Positions 19,786-29,649 of a stretch of DNA of 64,000 nucleotides are shown here, piece after piece (positions within the stretch are counted from its first letter, which is position 1; each line of letters starts with the position of its first letter). A program made the position numbers and the translations under genes. This stretch comes from Nephrocerus scutellatus (Eukaryota; Arthropoda; Insecta; Diptera; Pipunculidae), in the NCBI GenBank assembly GCA_947095585.1, contig OX352761.1, positions 64,122,882 to 64,186,881 of the forward strand, in the 5' to 3' direction. The notes under the pieces are model-generated. The model saw only the letters and a list, made by a program, of their open reading frames with translations. It was not told the DNA's origin and ran no database searches.

Positions 19786-19869
19786 GCGGCTAATGAAGGA
19801 ATCTCCCAAATAGGAGTTCGACTGAAACAACAACAATTAAGTCGTAATTTCGTCTAGTCGTATGACTCA

Positions 19870-20402
19870 ATTGCTATATTGCTTTGGCAAAGCCGGCTTG
19901 ACTTTACAAAGAAACAGCTTTTGGTTTTACCGCCTTACGGTGAGTACCATAACTATAAAATGGCTTAAGTTTCTTAATCCTAAAATTTTTGGATTTATTT
20001 TCGGCTTTATGCTTATGCTATTTGCTGCGTTGCTTTGGCAAAGCCGGCTTAGCTTTACAAAGCAATAGCTTTTGGCTTTAAATTTTCGATGAATTTTAAT
20101 TGTCATGTGTGTTAAACAAAACACCGCCTTACGGTGAGCGCTATTACGTAAAATGGCTTTAGTTATAAATCCTAAAAACTTTTTGGATTTATTTTCGGCT
20201 TTATACTTATGCGTTTTTGTTGTAAGCCAAGCTGGATTAGCCAAAGCAATATAAGCTGTATTTCATTTGGAATCCGAATTAGGAATTCTAATGTCAAAAC
20301 CAGCCAAAACCATCAAAACAGCAGGTTTTCCAATTCCAAAGAAGGAATTCGACAGTGCAATTGTGGCTGTAATTCCTTATTTCTCGGCAAATAAAATACG
20401 GC
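19870..20402. repeat. Two-unit tandem repeat block inside M1
   Basis: ctttggcaaagccggctt occurs near 19881 and 20033. ccgccttacggtgag and ggatttattttcggcttta each also occur twice. The block is flanked by attgctatattgcttt at both ends (19868 and about 20447), suggesting an insertion with a duplicated target. No coding sequence was seen. Confidence 0.55.
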
Positions 20403-20445
20403 TATAGCAGATAATCGCGTTTGTGTCAAAAAGTCGATTAATTGC

Positions 20446-21580
20446 TATATTGCTTTCAACAAAAAAATTAAAATTACAACAACAAACACATTGGATAGAC
20501 CAGAAAAGGTTTAGCGTTTAGCAATGAAGCTGAAGAATGAAGCAAAATTGGAAAATGAAATTCTCAAATTTCTCAAAAACTTAATCCTCAAATTTCTTGT
20601 TCATTCACTTAAAAATGTATTCGCTAGTAAGAACATTTATGTCGAGTTTTTTTTTTTTAAAAAATCTTGGCTTTTTTGGCTGTCAAGTTGTTCGTTTATT
20701 CCAAAAAACCAATCTACGGTAGATTGGATTTCCCCTCAAACAGATCTTGATATTTTGGGAGATTTACCCCTCTTTTACTAACACCAACAACTGATGTCAT
20801 TTGGTTTAGGTAAAACACATCACATACACATGCATCAAAACAATGTAAACACAAGATTCTCGGCTTTCGTGTTCGTTTTTTCGAGAAAAAATCTACGCTC
20901 GACCACAGATTGCTAAAACAAAAAAAAACTAGACATTAAACTCAACTCTTATGTACTCTCTAACTCTGCCGCAGAATTTTTTTTTGGCTTTCAAGTTGTT
21001 CGTTTCCCCTTCAAAACGACTCTACCTTAGAGCGGGAATAGATCTGTATATTTTGGGAGATTTACAAAACCTTCTCTATAGAAAGCCCAACTCTACGCAT
21101 AATAATGCTGTAAACCAATCCCAAACGCGTCTGTGTTTTTGGAATGCGAATACAGTGTACAAAAAATAAGAAGTCGCAAAGAGCGTGAAACGTAAGATGT
21201 GGTAGTGGGAAATAGAAAAATTTTATATGGATTTTGCTCTTTAGTTGATTACTAATACAAATACGTTTGGGATAAATCTAAGCATGTTTCTGTGTACGAT
21301 CGGAACAGTTGGGCTTTCTATAGGGAAGATTTTGGAGATTTACCCCTCTTAATACTAAAACAACAACAACACATGCAACAAAAAAATGTAAACAAGAGAT
21401 TTTCCCCTTTCGTGTTCGATTTCCTTTTTAAAAAATTCTACGGTCGAGCACGCTCTGGGGCAGAGTTTTTAGGAAAAAAAAATTAACATAAATATTTTTC
21501 TTTTTTCACCAAAGAGGAGTTTGTCTACTTTGCAATCTTCAATAAACAAAAACAAATGCAGTTGCAGTTGAGTTTAGTGT
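20446..21580. other. Non-coding, repeat-rich stretch upstream of INPP5A
   Basis: No gene recognised. ttttgggagatttacccctctt-like motifs occur near 20754, 21048 and 21327, and ggctttcgtgttcgttttttcgag near 20853 has an inverted counterpart near 24410. It resembles fragments of one or more unnamed repeats. Confidence 0.4.
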
Positions 21581-21583
21581 TTT

Positions 21584-21897
21584 TAAGGCTCAACTATAAT
21601 GCAATTTCGCCACCTTACGTTAAAGTCAAAATCCAACGAAATGCTTTCCAAAGTTTCTAAAGATTCTCATCCGACCATAATGTAATTTTGTCAATGACAA
21701 TGAAATAACATATGACAACTGTCAAGTTTTCTTAAGAAAATGCGCTCGCCAGCGCACATCTAATCGATTGCCAAAGTAACGAATCTATTGCGAACTCTAT
21801 TATGGGCGCAGCATACATTTTCTTTGTATTCGCTCAGTTCATCGTCGGGTTTTGACACTAGCGTAAAGAGACGAAATTGCATTATAGTTCCGGCTTT
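21584..21897. mobile_element. MITE M2
   Basis: A 314-bp element with imperfect inverted ends: left aaggctcaactataatgcaa, right (reverse complement) aaagccggaactataatgca. Similarity extends about 50 bp inward (caatttcg...cttacg...gtcaaaa). No ORF. It sits about 150 bp upstream of the INPP5A start codon, so it could affect that promoter; this is an inference. Confidence 0.65.
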
Positions 21898-21991
21898 ACT
21901 CTTGACTCTTGAGTGCTCAGTGCAAGCAAAGCGCAGTTTTGAAGCTTAGCTTAATATGACTGCAATTGGTGCAATTGTTGTTTCATGTTTT

Positions 21992-22053
21992 CAGTTTTAA
22001 CTACAACCTATAAAAGTTTTGCTAAAAATAAATTTATAGTGGAGGAGGAAAAA
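21992..22053 (+). promoter_or_regulatory. INPP5A 5' region: possible UTR acceptor and TATA-like box
   Basis: tttcatgttttcag ends at 21994 and could be the acceptor of a 5'-UTR intron. tataaaag lies at 22009-22016, only 38 bases before the ATG. The two readings exclude each other and the sequence alone does not decide. The start context is ggaggaggaaaaaATGG. Confidence 0.3.
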
Positions 22054-22140
22054 ATGGCAAATTATATTGTTCAACCATTAGCATCTGATATTACTGAAAT
22101 GCTTTTTATAACAGCAAACGTTGGTAGTGTCTTTGAAGAT
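22054..22140 (+). CDS. INPP5A: Inositol polyphosphate 5-phosphatase type I, exon 1
   Basis: 29 codons from ATG to a gtgagt donor at 22141, ending ...LFITANVGSVFED. The T-A-N-V-G-S-hydrophobic-F-acid-D motif is the conserved N terminus of type I inositol 5-phosphatases (INPP5A; 5PtaseI in flies). That enzyme removes the 5-phosphate from Ins(1,4,5)P3 and Ins(1,3,4,5)P4 and so ends calcium-release signalling at the membrane. The intron is phase 0 and about 104 bp, with its acceptor (tgcgtttgcag) at 22244. The frame joins exon 2 cleanly. This is the only convincing host coding sequence in the window. Orthology is inferred from motifs, not from a search. Confidence 0.8.
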
Positions 22141-22244
22141 GTGAGTATATCATGAGCAAACAAACAATTAAAGTAGTTATATACATACGTGAATACCTAT
22201 CCCTACATATGGTTTTTCCTGAAATTTAGCCATTGCGTTTGCAG

Positions 22245-22460
22245 AAATCATGGATCAAAACATTTCTATTTAAAGTCAGGGAACTAAGACCACAATTCTT
22301 TGCACTGCATCTTCAAGAAATTGGAGGAAAAACTTACGAGGAATCAATGAAGCATGTTCACGCCTTCATTAAGGAACTTTGCGAATCAGTTGAACTTAAT
22401 AAGTACAATTGTATTACTGTTTTCGTGGACGAACATGTTAGCTCCATGCAACATTTTACA
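22245..22460 (+). CDS. INPP5A: Inositol polyphosphate 5-phosphatase type I, exon 2
   Basis: 72 codons in phase 0, beginning KSWIKTFLFKVRELRPQFFA and carrying FFALHLQEIGGKTYEESM, the Q-E-x-G-G-K-x-Y-E motif of INPP5A. The Gln-Glu pair corresponds to the metal-binding glutamate region of the 5-phosphatase fold. It ends at HFT before a gtgagt donor at 22461. Family members continue with the rest of the catalytic domain (about 300 more residues), which I could not find in the remaining 41.5 kb. Intron 2 thus appears to start with the Tc1 element and to be very long, or the gene is broken. No stops or frameshifts interrupt either exon, which argues that the gene is live. Confidence 0.82.
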
Positions 22461-22505
22461 GTGAGTAAAATATAGGTTATATATATAGATACATATATGT
22501 ATATG

Positions 22506-24056
22506 CAGTCCGTAACATTTGGATATCCTCAGATATATTTTTTCTTAAAATCACTTATTTTTGGTACGATCTTGATGTTTACTTACAGTTTTGAATAATG
22601 AGAGACAAGGTAAGACAGAGTCGTTGAGATTAGGAGAAGTACTAACTGGTTTCTTAAAGTTAACGGAATTCTCTGAGTTGATTTTGTTTGAGGTCACTCA
22701 AATGTGAATTTTTTATTGTAACAATAGAATAGCCTCAATTAACTTTGTTCTACAGTACGAGCGAAAATTTGTCAGCGTGAGCATCGAAAAACAGCCAAGA
22801 AATAGCCAAAATCGACGCCTATCATGAGCAAGGTCTTTCTAATCGCGCTATAGCTCATAAAATAAATCGAATTCCAAAATTTATTAATAATTAATTAAAA
22901 AATCCATTATTGCATAAAAAAAACTATAAAGGACGTACTTCAACAGTTCTTACTGACCGTGACAAGCGGAGAATTATACGACTGGCTTCCAATTCTATCC
23001 AGTCTTTGAACAAGATAAGACACGAAGCTGGATTAGAAGTTAGCCGAATGACAATTAGCAGAGTTAAAAGTGCCGGATACTTGAAACGCCTGAAGCTGAA
23101 GAAAAACCACCACTCAACACACTTCGAAAACTGCAGCGGCTCAATTTCGCAAGACAGCACATGACATGGAATACCGATGGCAGCAGTCAGTCAAACGATT
23201 GGCGAAAAGTGATATTTTCAGACGAAAAAAAGTTCAACTTTCATGACCGGAAAAAAAAACTGTTTTTGGATCGCCATCATAGCCGCGAGGGAGGGTTATG
23301 GAATGGGGCGGGATATCGTTTTATGGCACAGTTGATTTAGTCTTTGTAAGCTGTAAAATGACAGCGACGTACTATAAAACTATATTGGAAAAAAATATTT
23401 TTGGTCCACTGCCGAGTATTTTCCAGCAGGACACGGCACGGATTCATACAGCTGGCGTTATTAAGACGTGGTTGCAAAGCCAAAATATACAGCAACTACC
23501 CTGGCCACCATACTCGCCAGACCTGAACATCATTGATAATGTATGGGGCTGGCTAGCGCGCACTTTTTATGAAGGTGGGAACAGTATGCAAGTAAATTGG
23601 ACTTAATTGAAGGCATTAAAGCGGCCTAGGCGAATATTTCATTAAATTACTTGAATTCTCTCTATGAATCCTTAAAAGATCGCATTTTTGAGGTAATTAA
23701 AAATAAGGGAGGATGTACAAAGTACTAAAATTATCTTGCTAGTTGCAAAAAATAAAATAAAAGTGAATTCAAAAAAAAAAAAAAAAATACAATCTGCTTT
23801 TGTTTATACTATAACAAATACAGTGAGGCTATTCTACTGTGACAATAAAAAATGCACATTTGAGTGACCTCAAACAAAATCAACTCAGAAAATTCCGTTA
23901 ACTTTAAGAAACCAGTTAGTACTTCTCCTAATCTCAACGACTCTGTCTTACCTTGTCTCTCATTATTCAAAACTATTAGTAATCATCAAGATCGTACCAA
24001 AAATAAGTGATTTTAAGAAAAAAATATGTCTGAGGCTATCCAAATGTTACGGACTG
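22506..24056 (+). mobile_element. Tc1-like transposon with long terminal inverted repeats
   Basis: 1551 bp from cagtccgtaacatttggat to its inverted counterpart atccaaatgttacggactg, next to TA dinucleotides. The inverted repeats are about 235 bp (22506-22740 and 23822-24056). The inner end (gaggctattctactg) echoes the outer end (gaggctatccaaatg), an arrangement like the paired transposase-binding sites of IR/DR elements. It lies in intron 2 of INPP5A. A deleted relative is at 63715-63848. Confidence 0.85.
22790..23606 (+). pseudogene. Tc1-like transposase, degenerate
   Basis: Broken frames cover most of a transposase. The helix-turn-helix (IAKIDAYHEQGLSNRAIAHK, then TDRDKRRIIRLASNSIQSLN) is followed by VIFSDEKKFNFHD with the first aspartate, and FQQDTARIHTA with the second. 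Last comes YSPDLNIIDNVWGWL, where the third acidic residue, normally Glu, is Asp, exactly 34 residues after the second. There are frameshifts near 23150-23300 and stops near 22880-22900. It is inactive but structurally typical of Tc1-type elements. Confidence 0.85.
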
Positions 24057-24496
24057 TATATAGAAGTTTTTCTAAACCAAAAGTTTACTTTAAATTTTAA
24101 AAAATATCGAAGCGAGCATTCTGTGTCTTTATTCGATGACAAAATACAACTCAACCTATGCTATAATACAATCTTATGTTAAGTTCTATTGACTTTTTTT
24201 GAAAAATCTAGATTTAGTGGTTCTAATAGAACACAAAAACATTTGATCTGGTTTTGTAGTTGTGTTGATAAACATAAACTTTTGTTTATAAATTTAAGAC
24301 ACAGTTTTATAACCTCACGCTCGAAAATAACCTGACAATAGTAACAATACAACATTAATGTGTTTTTTTTTTGTTTTAGAAATCTGCGCTATATCGTAGA
24401 TTTTTTTCTCGAAAAAACAAACACGAAAGCCTTAAAAATCTTTAAAAAAAATACTATATACTTTGGTCTGCCGGCATTTTTTAAATTATCTGGTTG
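24057..24496. other. Intronic stretch, no feature seen
   Basis: AT-rich with no exon or RNA gene recognised. A segment near 24390-24430 is the inverted counterpart of 20853-20890. Confidence 0.4.
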
Positions 24497-24792
24497 TGTT
24501 CACTGGAAAAAGCGATGTCGGTGTGGTGTTATGTCGTAAAGTCAAATCGACATCGAACAGCATGTTGCTATTTTGTGTCAACACTGTCACAACACAACAA
24601 GTAATAATAAATGACTCATAATACATCAACTAAAAACACTCGCGACTGTTGTTAAAAAATGTAACTTATTGTCGAAGACAACTTATGTGGTGAACAACAA
24701 GTTGTCGTAACATACTGCAACACCAAGTCCTCAGTGAACGACAAAATGTCAAAAAACGTAACATCCTGTAACATTTTGTTGCGCAGTGAACT
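24497..24792. repeat. Possible short foldback element
   Basis: gttcactg near 24498 is matched by cagtgaac near 24784, with short internal inverted motifs (acaacaagttgtcg, aacatcctgtaacatt). No coding content. The ends are short and no target duplication was seen, so the call is tentative. Confidence 0.3.
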
Positions 24793-24794
24793 CA

Positions 24795-25555
24795 CTCTTT
24801 ATATTAAATTTGCGTGACCGTGGCTAACGGACTGGCTGGGTGGTCAGGGGGCCCATTATGTATCTGCCGTATTCCGACTTTCGACTTACGACTAGTCGAA
24901 ATGCTCAAAGTCGTAGTTTCGACATAACGCAATTATGTAAGCATGTACGACAAAATTTTGTTCGAACTAAAGCTATTGCCCGATATCGCCATTTCAATTG
25001 CACGTTTTGTTGTTGTTTATACTGGTTTACTTCGCATTGACAAAATTACAAATACGTAGTTACTAAAAAAACGCCAAACGGTCCGCGCTGCTTGCGTCAC
25101 TCAAATGAATGTAGCAGCATGATATATTTAAAATTTTAAATATTTGTTTTTATTTTAGTGATAATTTTATAAATAACATTAAAAAAGTTAAAAAATATCA
25201 CTTAAAAGTTATTTACGCGGTTGATTTCATACAAAAATAATCATTTTAATTACATTTATTTCCCAGTCGAAATCCAAATGGTGTCGACTGAAACACCAAC
25301 AATTAAGTCGAAACTACGACCAGTCGTATGTCTCAATAATCGCGTTTAATCGTAATTGCGACAAAAGTGACGTATTTCGATACTCGAAATGCTTACATAA
25401 TCGACCCCCAGATCTTGTGATCAATTTTTAACCCACTTCCCAAAGCCCGATTTTGAACACATGCATATTTCCGGTGACAGTACTTTCTATTAAAATTTGA
25501 GAGTGATTGGTCCGCGGGATCGGTGGGTTCCCATACGATTTTTTTTTCCCGGCAT
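24795..25555 (+). repeat. R1 element, plus-oriented copy interrupted by M1
   Basis: It starts with the T1-type end (tttatattaaatttgcgtg, tggctgggtggtcag), is cut by M1 at 24847-25409, and resumes with gatcaatttttaacccactt then aagcccgatttt and one internal unit. It faces the minus-oriented R1 copy at 25690-26357. Confidence 0.65.
24847..25409. mobile_element. MITE M1, simple copy
   Basis: 563 bp from ggggg to ccccc with imperfect inverted ends (gggggcccattatgta; right end reverse-complemented gggggtcgattatgta) and several internal inverted motifs around cgact-agtcg. It splits an R1 sequence. The target duplication is ambiguous (ag or cag). No ORF. Confidence 0.7.
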
Positions 25556-25689
25556 CAGATAATTTCATACTATAATGACTGTTCTGTGTGCGCTGTGGGC
25601 AGCGCTGCTTGGTTTACGATTGGGGTTGTTGGTGTTTGGTTGCAGTGCTTCGTGTTTGTTTTTATGTTTCAGCATTAATAGTGGAATTT

Positions 25690-26357
25690 ATTTTAAAATT
25701 ACAAAAAACAACCCATAAAAATTAAAATTGTTCATGTAAATTCTCTAATAGGAGATGGGTATGTGTTAAAATTTGAAGAACATTTTTAAAAATGATACAC
25801 ATGTGTTTAAAATTTGAAGAAAATCGAGCTAATTTTTAAAAAAAATTAATATGGGCATCCCTCGGGCCTCAGGGCCCGTTCACTCCAAAAATTTTACAAA
25901 TATTTTGTCCATCGGAGATACACATGTATATAAAATCCGGTTAATTTTTTGAAAATTTTTTATGGAGCCCCACGACCCAGACCACCAAAATTACAAAAGG
26001 TGTTGTCCGTTGGAGATAAACATGTGTATGAAATTTGAAGAAATTCGGGTACTTCTTTTTATAAAATTAGTATGGGTGCCCCCGATCACTTCCGAATTTT
26101 TGCAGAAAGTGTTTTCCATTGAAGATACACATGCGTATAAAATTTGAAGAAAATCGGGTACTTTTTGTAAAATATTTGTATGCCCCCGACCCCGCGGCCC
26201 GAGTGGCCCCATTTAATAGACAGTGTTGTCATGGGATATACACATGTGTGCAAAATTTCAATAAAATCGGGCTTTAGGAAGTGGGTTAAAAATTGATCAT
26301 AAAATTTGGTGTGCCAGCCAGCCACGGGCAAGTGAAGTTAATATAGAGAATTTAAAA
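25690..26357 (-). repeat. R1 minisatellite element, minus-oriented copy
   Basis: From the T2 end (acaacccataaaaatt, 25690) to the T1 end (gttaatatagagaattt, about 26345) it holds four to five copies of a unit of about 125 bp. Each unit consists of cacatgtgtat, a GC-rich segment (gatcgggnnggggtcgggggc), ccatacaaattttt and gtacccgattttcttcaaat. Frames change between units, so it is not coding. The T1 end abuts the Harbinger relic. Confidence 0.75.
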
Positions 26358-27788
26358 AGGGAATTCGTTATCTGATCACGTTTTCTTTGTGCTTGAGTTC
26401 CCCCACCAGCTTCATAAATTTCATCTTCATCGTCATCCGCCTCTATAGCAAGTCTATCATTCACGCCTATGCAGAAATTATGCAAAATGCAGCAAGCTCC
26501 TATGTACATTGGAATCAGTACCGTGTTTTTTGTTTCGATGTATTTCAACCGTCGAAATATCCCTTTCAACATTCTAAAGGCTCGTTCAACAACTACCCTA
26601 CATTTGGAGTGCACAGTGTTGTAAATTATTTCGGCATCTGTTAAGTGGCCGTTGTTTTTGAATGGTGTCAAAGCCATGTTTTCAATGGATATGCAGAATC
26701 TCCTAAAATATGTTCCGATTCTGTAATTCTCCTGTAAATATTGTAACCATCAAAGGGTTTTCATATTTTCATTAGCCGCACGATAGTTATGTGGAATGAA
26801 TTACCTGATTCTGTGTTTCCGCTTTTGTATGATCTGCAGTCGTTTAAGACACGCGTGCATAGACATCTCATCTTTTCCTCTCCCTAATGTTCTAACGCCC
26901 ACGCTGTGCTAACCATTATAAGGGTGCAAACCCCTTTAGCGTGTGTATAAAACAAAACAAAAAATAATAATAAAGCATCAAACCTGATTGTACACTATTG
27001 TCAAATTTCGAACGCTGCAACACCCTTACGTCATGCACGGATCAAACTTTTCCTGCGTAAAAGCTAATAAATTTAATTTTGTGATCAGCTATTGCCTAAA
27101 GTTTTATAGAACGGAACCCTTTCCGATTTAGATAAGAATTCGGGTGGTCATGTGGTGCTATTATGGGGATTTCTGTTCCGTCAATTGCACCAACAATTCC
27201 TAGTAATATAAATATGTTATAATAAAACCAAAAAATTAAAACCGGAAAAGCAATGTTTTTCTAGGTAATATAATTTGGTCGCAGCTTTTTCATCAGTCGT
27301 TGGCCTCTTAGATAATCCCTTCTCTATATTAAATCTCAAAATTTTTTAAGATATATTATTGACTATATGCCACCGTTTCGCGCACCCAAATCGATTACTA
27401 ATAGTTCTGTAAATTCGAAATAAAAGTTGATAAAAAATACTTATCGTATGTATGATGTATTAAAACATACGAACCTAAATGTTTCACGATTGCCGAAGAA
27501 CCATAATGCAATCAGAACTTGTTTCTCGATTGGCATTTCAAACCGCCCGGAATGCAGAAACCTGGTTTTCATATCCTGCAAGCCTTTTCATAATTGGTTA
27601 AATGTCTCGACATCTAACCTAAAATGCTCCTTAAATTGCCGGTTTGGATATGTGGGAACAATCTTCTCTGCAAAATTCATTATTTTTTCTCCTAGTTCCA
27701 TATCGAAGTCAGAATCATCATCGCTGGAATTTTCATATAAGTTACGGAACGATATACTAACTGCTTTTATGAAGTGGAGTTCATCCAT
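26358..27788 (-). pseudogene. PIF/Harbinger transposase, degenerate
   Basis: Read right to left: an N-terminal acidic segment (MDELHFIKAVSISFRNLYEN), then at 27000-27200 GAIDGTEIPI (first Asp) and KGFRSIKL. A LINE insertion follows, then GDSAYPLKTWL (second Asp) with a frameshift, TPFKNNGHLTDAE, and VVVERAFRMLKGIFRRLKYI (Glu) with ACCILHNFCI. These are the DDE_Tnp_4 motifs of PIF/Harbinger. The region between 27330 and 27560 holds a further stretch and possibly a small intron. No terminal repeats were found. R1 elements abut both sides. Confidence 0.8.
26755..26975 (+). mobile_element. 5'-truncated J1-type LINE 3' end inserted in Harbinger
   Basis: The plus strand reads FISRTIVMWNELPDSVFPLL then YDLQSFKTRVHRHL and a stop, the end of Jockey-like ORF2. 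A 3' UTR (acgcccacgctgtgctaac) and a tail of aaaacaaaacaaaaaataataataaa follow. A 7-bp direct repeat catcaaa at 26748-26754 and 26976-26982 is the probable target duplication. Confidence 0.75.
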
Positions 27789-28044
27789 TTTTTATAGGTA
27801 TATTTTTTCAAAATTATTTATATTAATCAAATTCAAAATTGTCTCTATTTCTTTCACATCTTACGTGTTTTAACTTCTGAAATTAAAATTATGTTATTGT
27901 AAATATTGAATTTCTCCGACACTAAAAAAAACACAACAGATAATTTTTTTGATCGGACAGATCTGAACAGAGAAAAAAAATTATCGGATTTATAAGTATA
28001 AGTAATTTATCGGATCTCTCCGATTTCTCCGACATAAAAAAACC

Positions 28045-28725
28045 CCTATATTAACTTTGCGTGCACGGTTGTCTGTGGCTGGCTAGGTGGGTGGCTGGTG
28101 GAATCTTGCGATGCACTTCCTAAAGCCCTGTTTTCCTGAAATTTTGTTGACATGTGTATTTCCAGTGACAATACTTTCTATTAAAATTTGGAATGATCCG
28201 GTCGCGGGTTCGGTTGGCTACCATACAAATTTATTTTGTAAATTTACCCGATTTTCTTTAAATTTTATACACATGTGAGTCTCTGATGAACAACACTTTT
28301 TGTAAAAATTAGGTAGTGGTCGTGACCCGGGGGCGGGTTGGCTCCCATGCATTTTTTTTTAAAAAAGTTTCTCGATTTTTTTAAATACCCGGGGCGGGTT
28401 GGCTCCCATGCATTTTTTTTTAAAAAAGTTTCTCGATTTTTTTAAATACACATGAGTATCTCTGATTAGAGAATTTACAATAAAACTTCTAATTTTTATG
28501 GGTTTTTTAAAGTTTGCGTGCTTAGTTGTCGGTGGCTGGCTGGGTGGCTGGCCGGTGTAATATTGCGATCAATTTTTAACTCACATCCGACCTAAAGCCC
28601 GATTTTTTTCAAATTTACACATGTGTATTTCTGGTGACAATACTTTTTATTATAATTTGGAATTGATTGGGTCCCAGACAAATTTTTTAAAAAATTTACT
28701 CGATGTTCTTCAAATATAATAATAT
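28045..28725 (+). repeat. R1 elements: one complete copy and one partial, head to tail
   Basis: The first copy runs from T1 (cctatattaactttgcgtgc) to T2 (ctaatttttatgggtttttt) at about 28515 and contains a 66-bp near-exact internal duplication (gggcgggttggctcccatgc at about 28331 and 28391). A second copy starts immediately (aaagtttgcgtgcttagttg) and fades near 28725. Confidence 0.75.
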
Positions 28726-28869
28726 AGTTTTCAGGGCTTTTCAACAATTTAATAATTAATCCATGCTTCAAAGCATCACAAAAATTAAAAATCATAAGTT
28801 GTAAAATATAGTAAAAAAGTAATAAATCTCAATAAATTCGCAGTAAAAATAAGATTTTGATTTCCTTTT

Positions 28870-29640
28870 CCTAGAGTTATTGTAGGATTTGTAAACGAGG
28901 GTGGTTCCTTTTAATTCTAGAGCTCGATTCTACGTTCGTATTTCGTTCTGTGTTCATGGGATTCGTTTTTAATGATTTACATTTCACAATCCATTTGCAG
29001 TGTTTTCGAACTAACGCAAGGATAATAAAATTCAATATTATTTTATGGTGATTACAGCATTCCTTGTGTTGCTTGTCCATTCCACACATTGGTCAACTAT
29101 AATTTGTTTTATATGATTTATATGATTTTTACTTATTTCATTAAAAATTTCTGAACGGGGACGACGTTAGCCAAAATCCGAATCTTTCTTATAATTTTTA
29201 TAAAATTTCAATGACTCATTTTGAAGATTCATTTTCTCATCCGATTTTATTAATCTGCTTTCACAATGCGTACAGTTAATTTTTGTTTTCAAACGGGACA
29301 CCACATATCCAGCATAATATTTTTCCGAACATTCATCTAATATAGGAAGCGTTTTAATGATTGTATCTTCTAGATTATTTCAGCATTTCCAGTTCCAGTA
29401 CCTGAATTGATTGCTGCATCGTTAGTTTGTAATTGAAACCCATTAGAAAATCGAAAATATTTGTTAGGATCCACTAAAATTTCATCATTATCATCCTGGC
29501 AGTTAGAACGCTCCGTTGGTTGTAAAATTTTCATAGACATAATTTGAGCAATAATGTCGTTGTAATGATGCACTGTTGGATTTCTTAAATTTCCGCCTCT
29601 TTGTCTTAAAATTGAAAAAATAAATTTTTGCACGGATCTT
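28870..29640 (-). pseudogene. P-element-type transposase C-terminal relic
   Basis: The minus strand reads KFIFSILRQRGGNLRNPTVH and YNDIIAQIMSMKIL, then after a frameshift KYYAGYVVSRLKTKINCTHC and ESRLIKSDE, and further on a Cys-His-rich end (ECCNHHK). The F-S-x-x-R-x-x-G-G-x-x-x-N-P-T motif and the A-G-Y-V-V-x-x-L-x(n)-C-x-x-C motif are typical of the C-terminal half of P-element/THAP9 transposases. There is at least one stop (near 29160). The N-terminal THAP and catalytic regions are absent. Confidence 0.65.
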
Positions 29641-29649
29641 GATTGAACC

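Larger units (their letters stand above)
17966..20440 (+). mobile_element. MITE M1 with nested insertions
   Basis: The left part, 17966-18150, aligns with 24847-25030 (gggaccc/gggggccc-attatgtat, cgacttacgac-agtcgaaat, attatgtaagcatgtacgac, ttttgttgttgtttata). The right part resumes at about 18530-18612 (acttaaaagtta, tcatgcaaaaataatcattt) and again at 19808-19869 (cgactgaaacaacaacaatt). A last piece lies near 20403 (ataatcgcgttt). Compared with the simple copy at 24847-25409 this one has a different interior (18150-18530), a LINE fragment carrying a hAT, and a tandem-repeat block. Confidence 0.7.

Noticed and set aside
25962..26331. Several open frames across R1 that look like repeats of a short protein
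   Set aside because: Adjacent units are in different frames and orientations, and base composition follows the repeat rather than codon use.
27427..27873. 149-codon plus-strand open frame
   Set aside because: It is the complement of the Harbinger transposase N-terminal region, which has family motifs on the minus strand.
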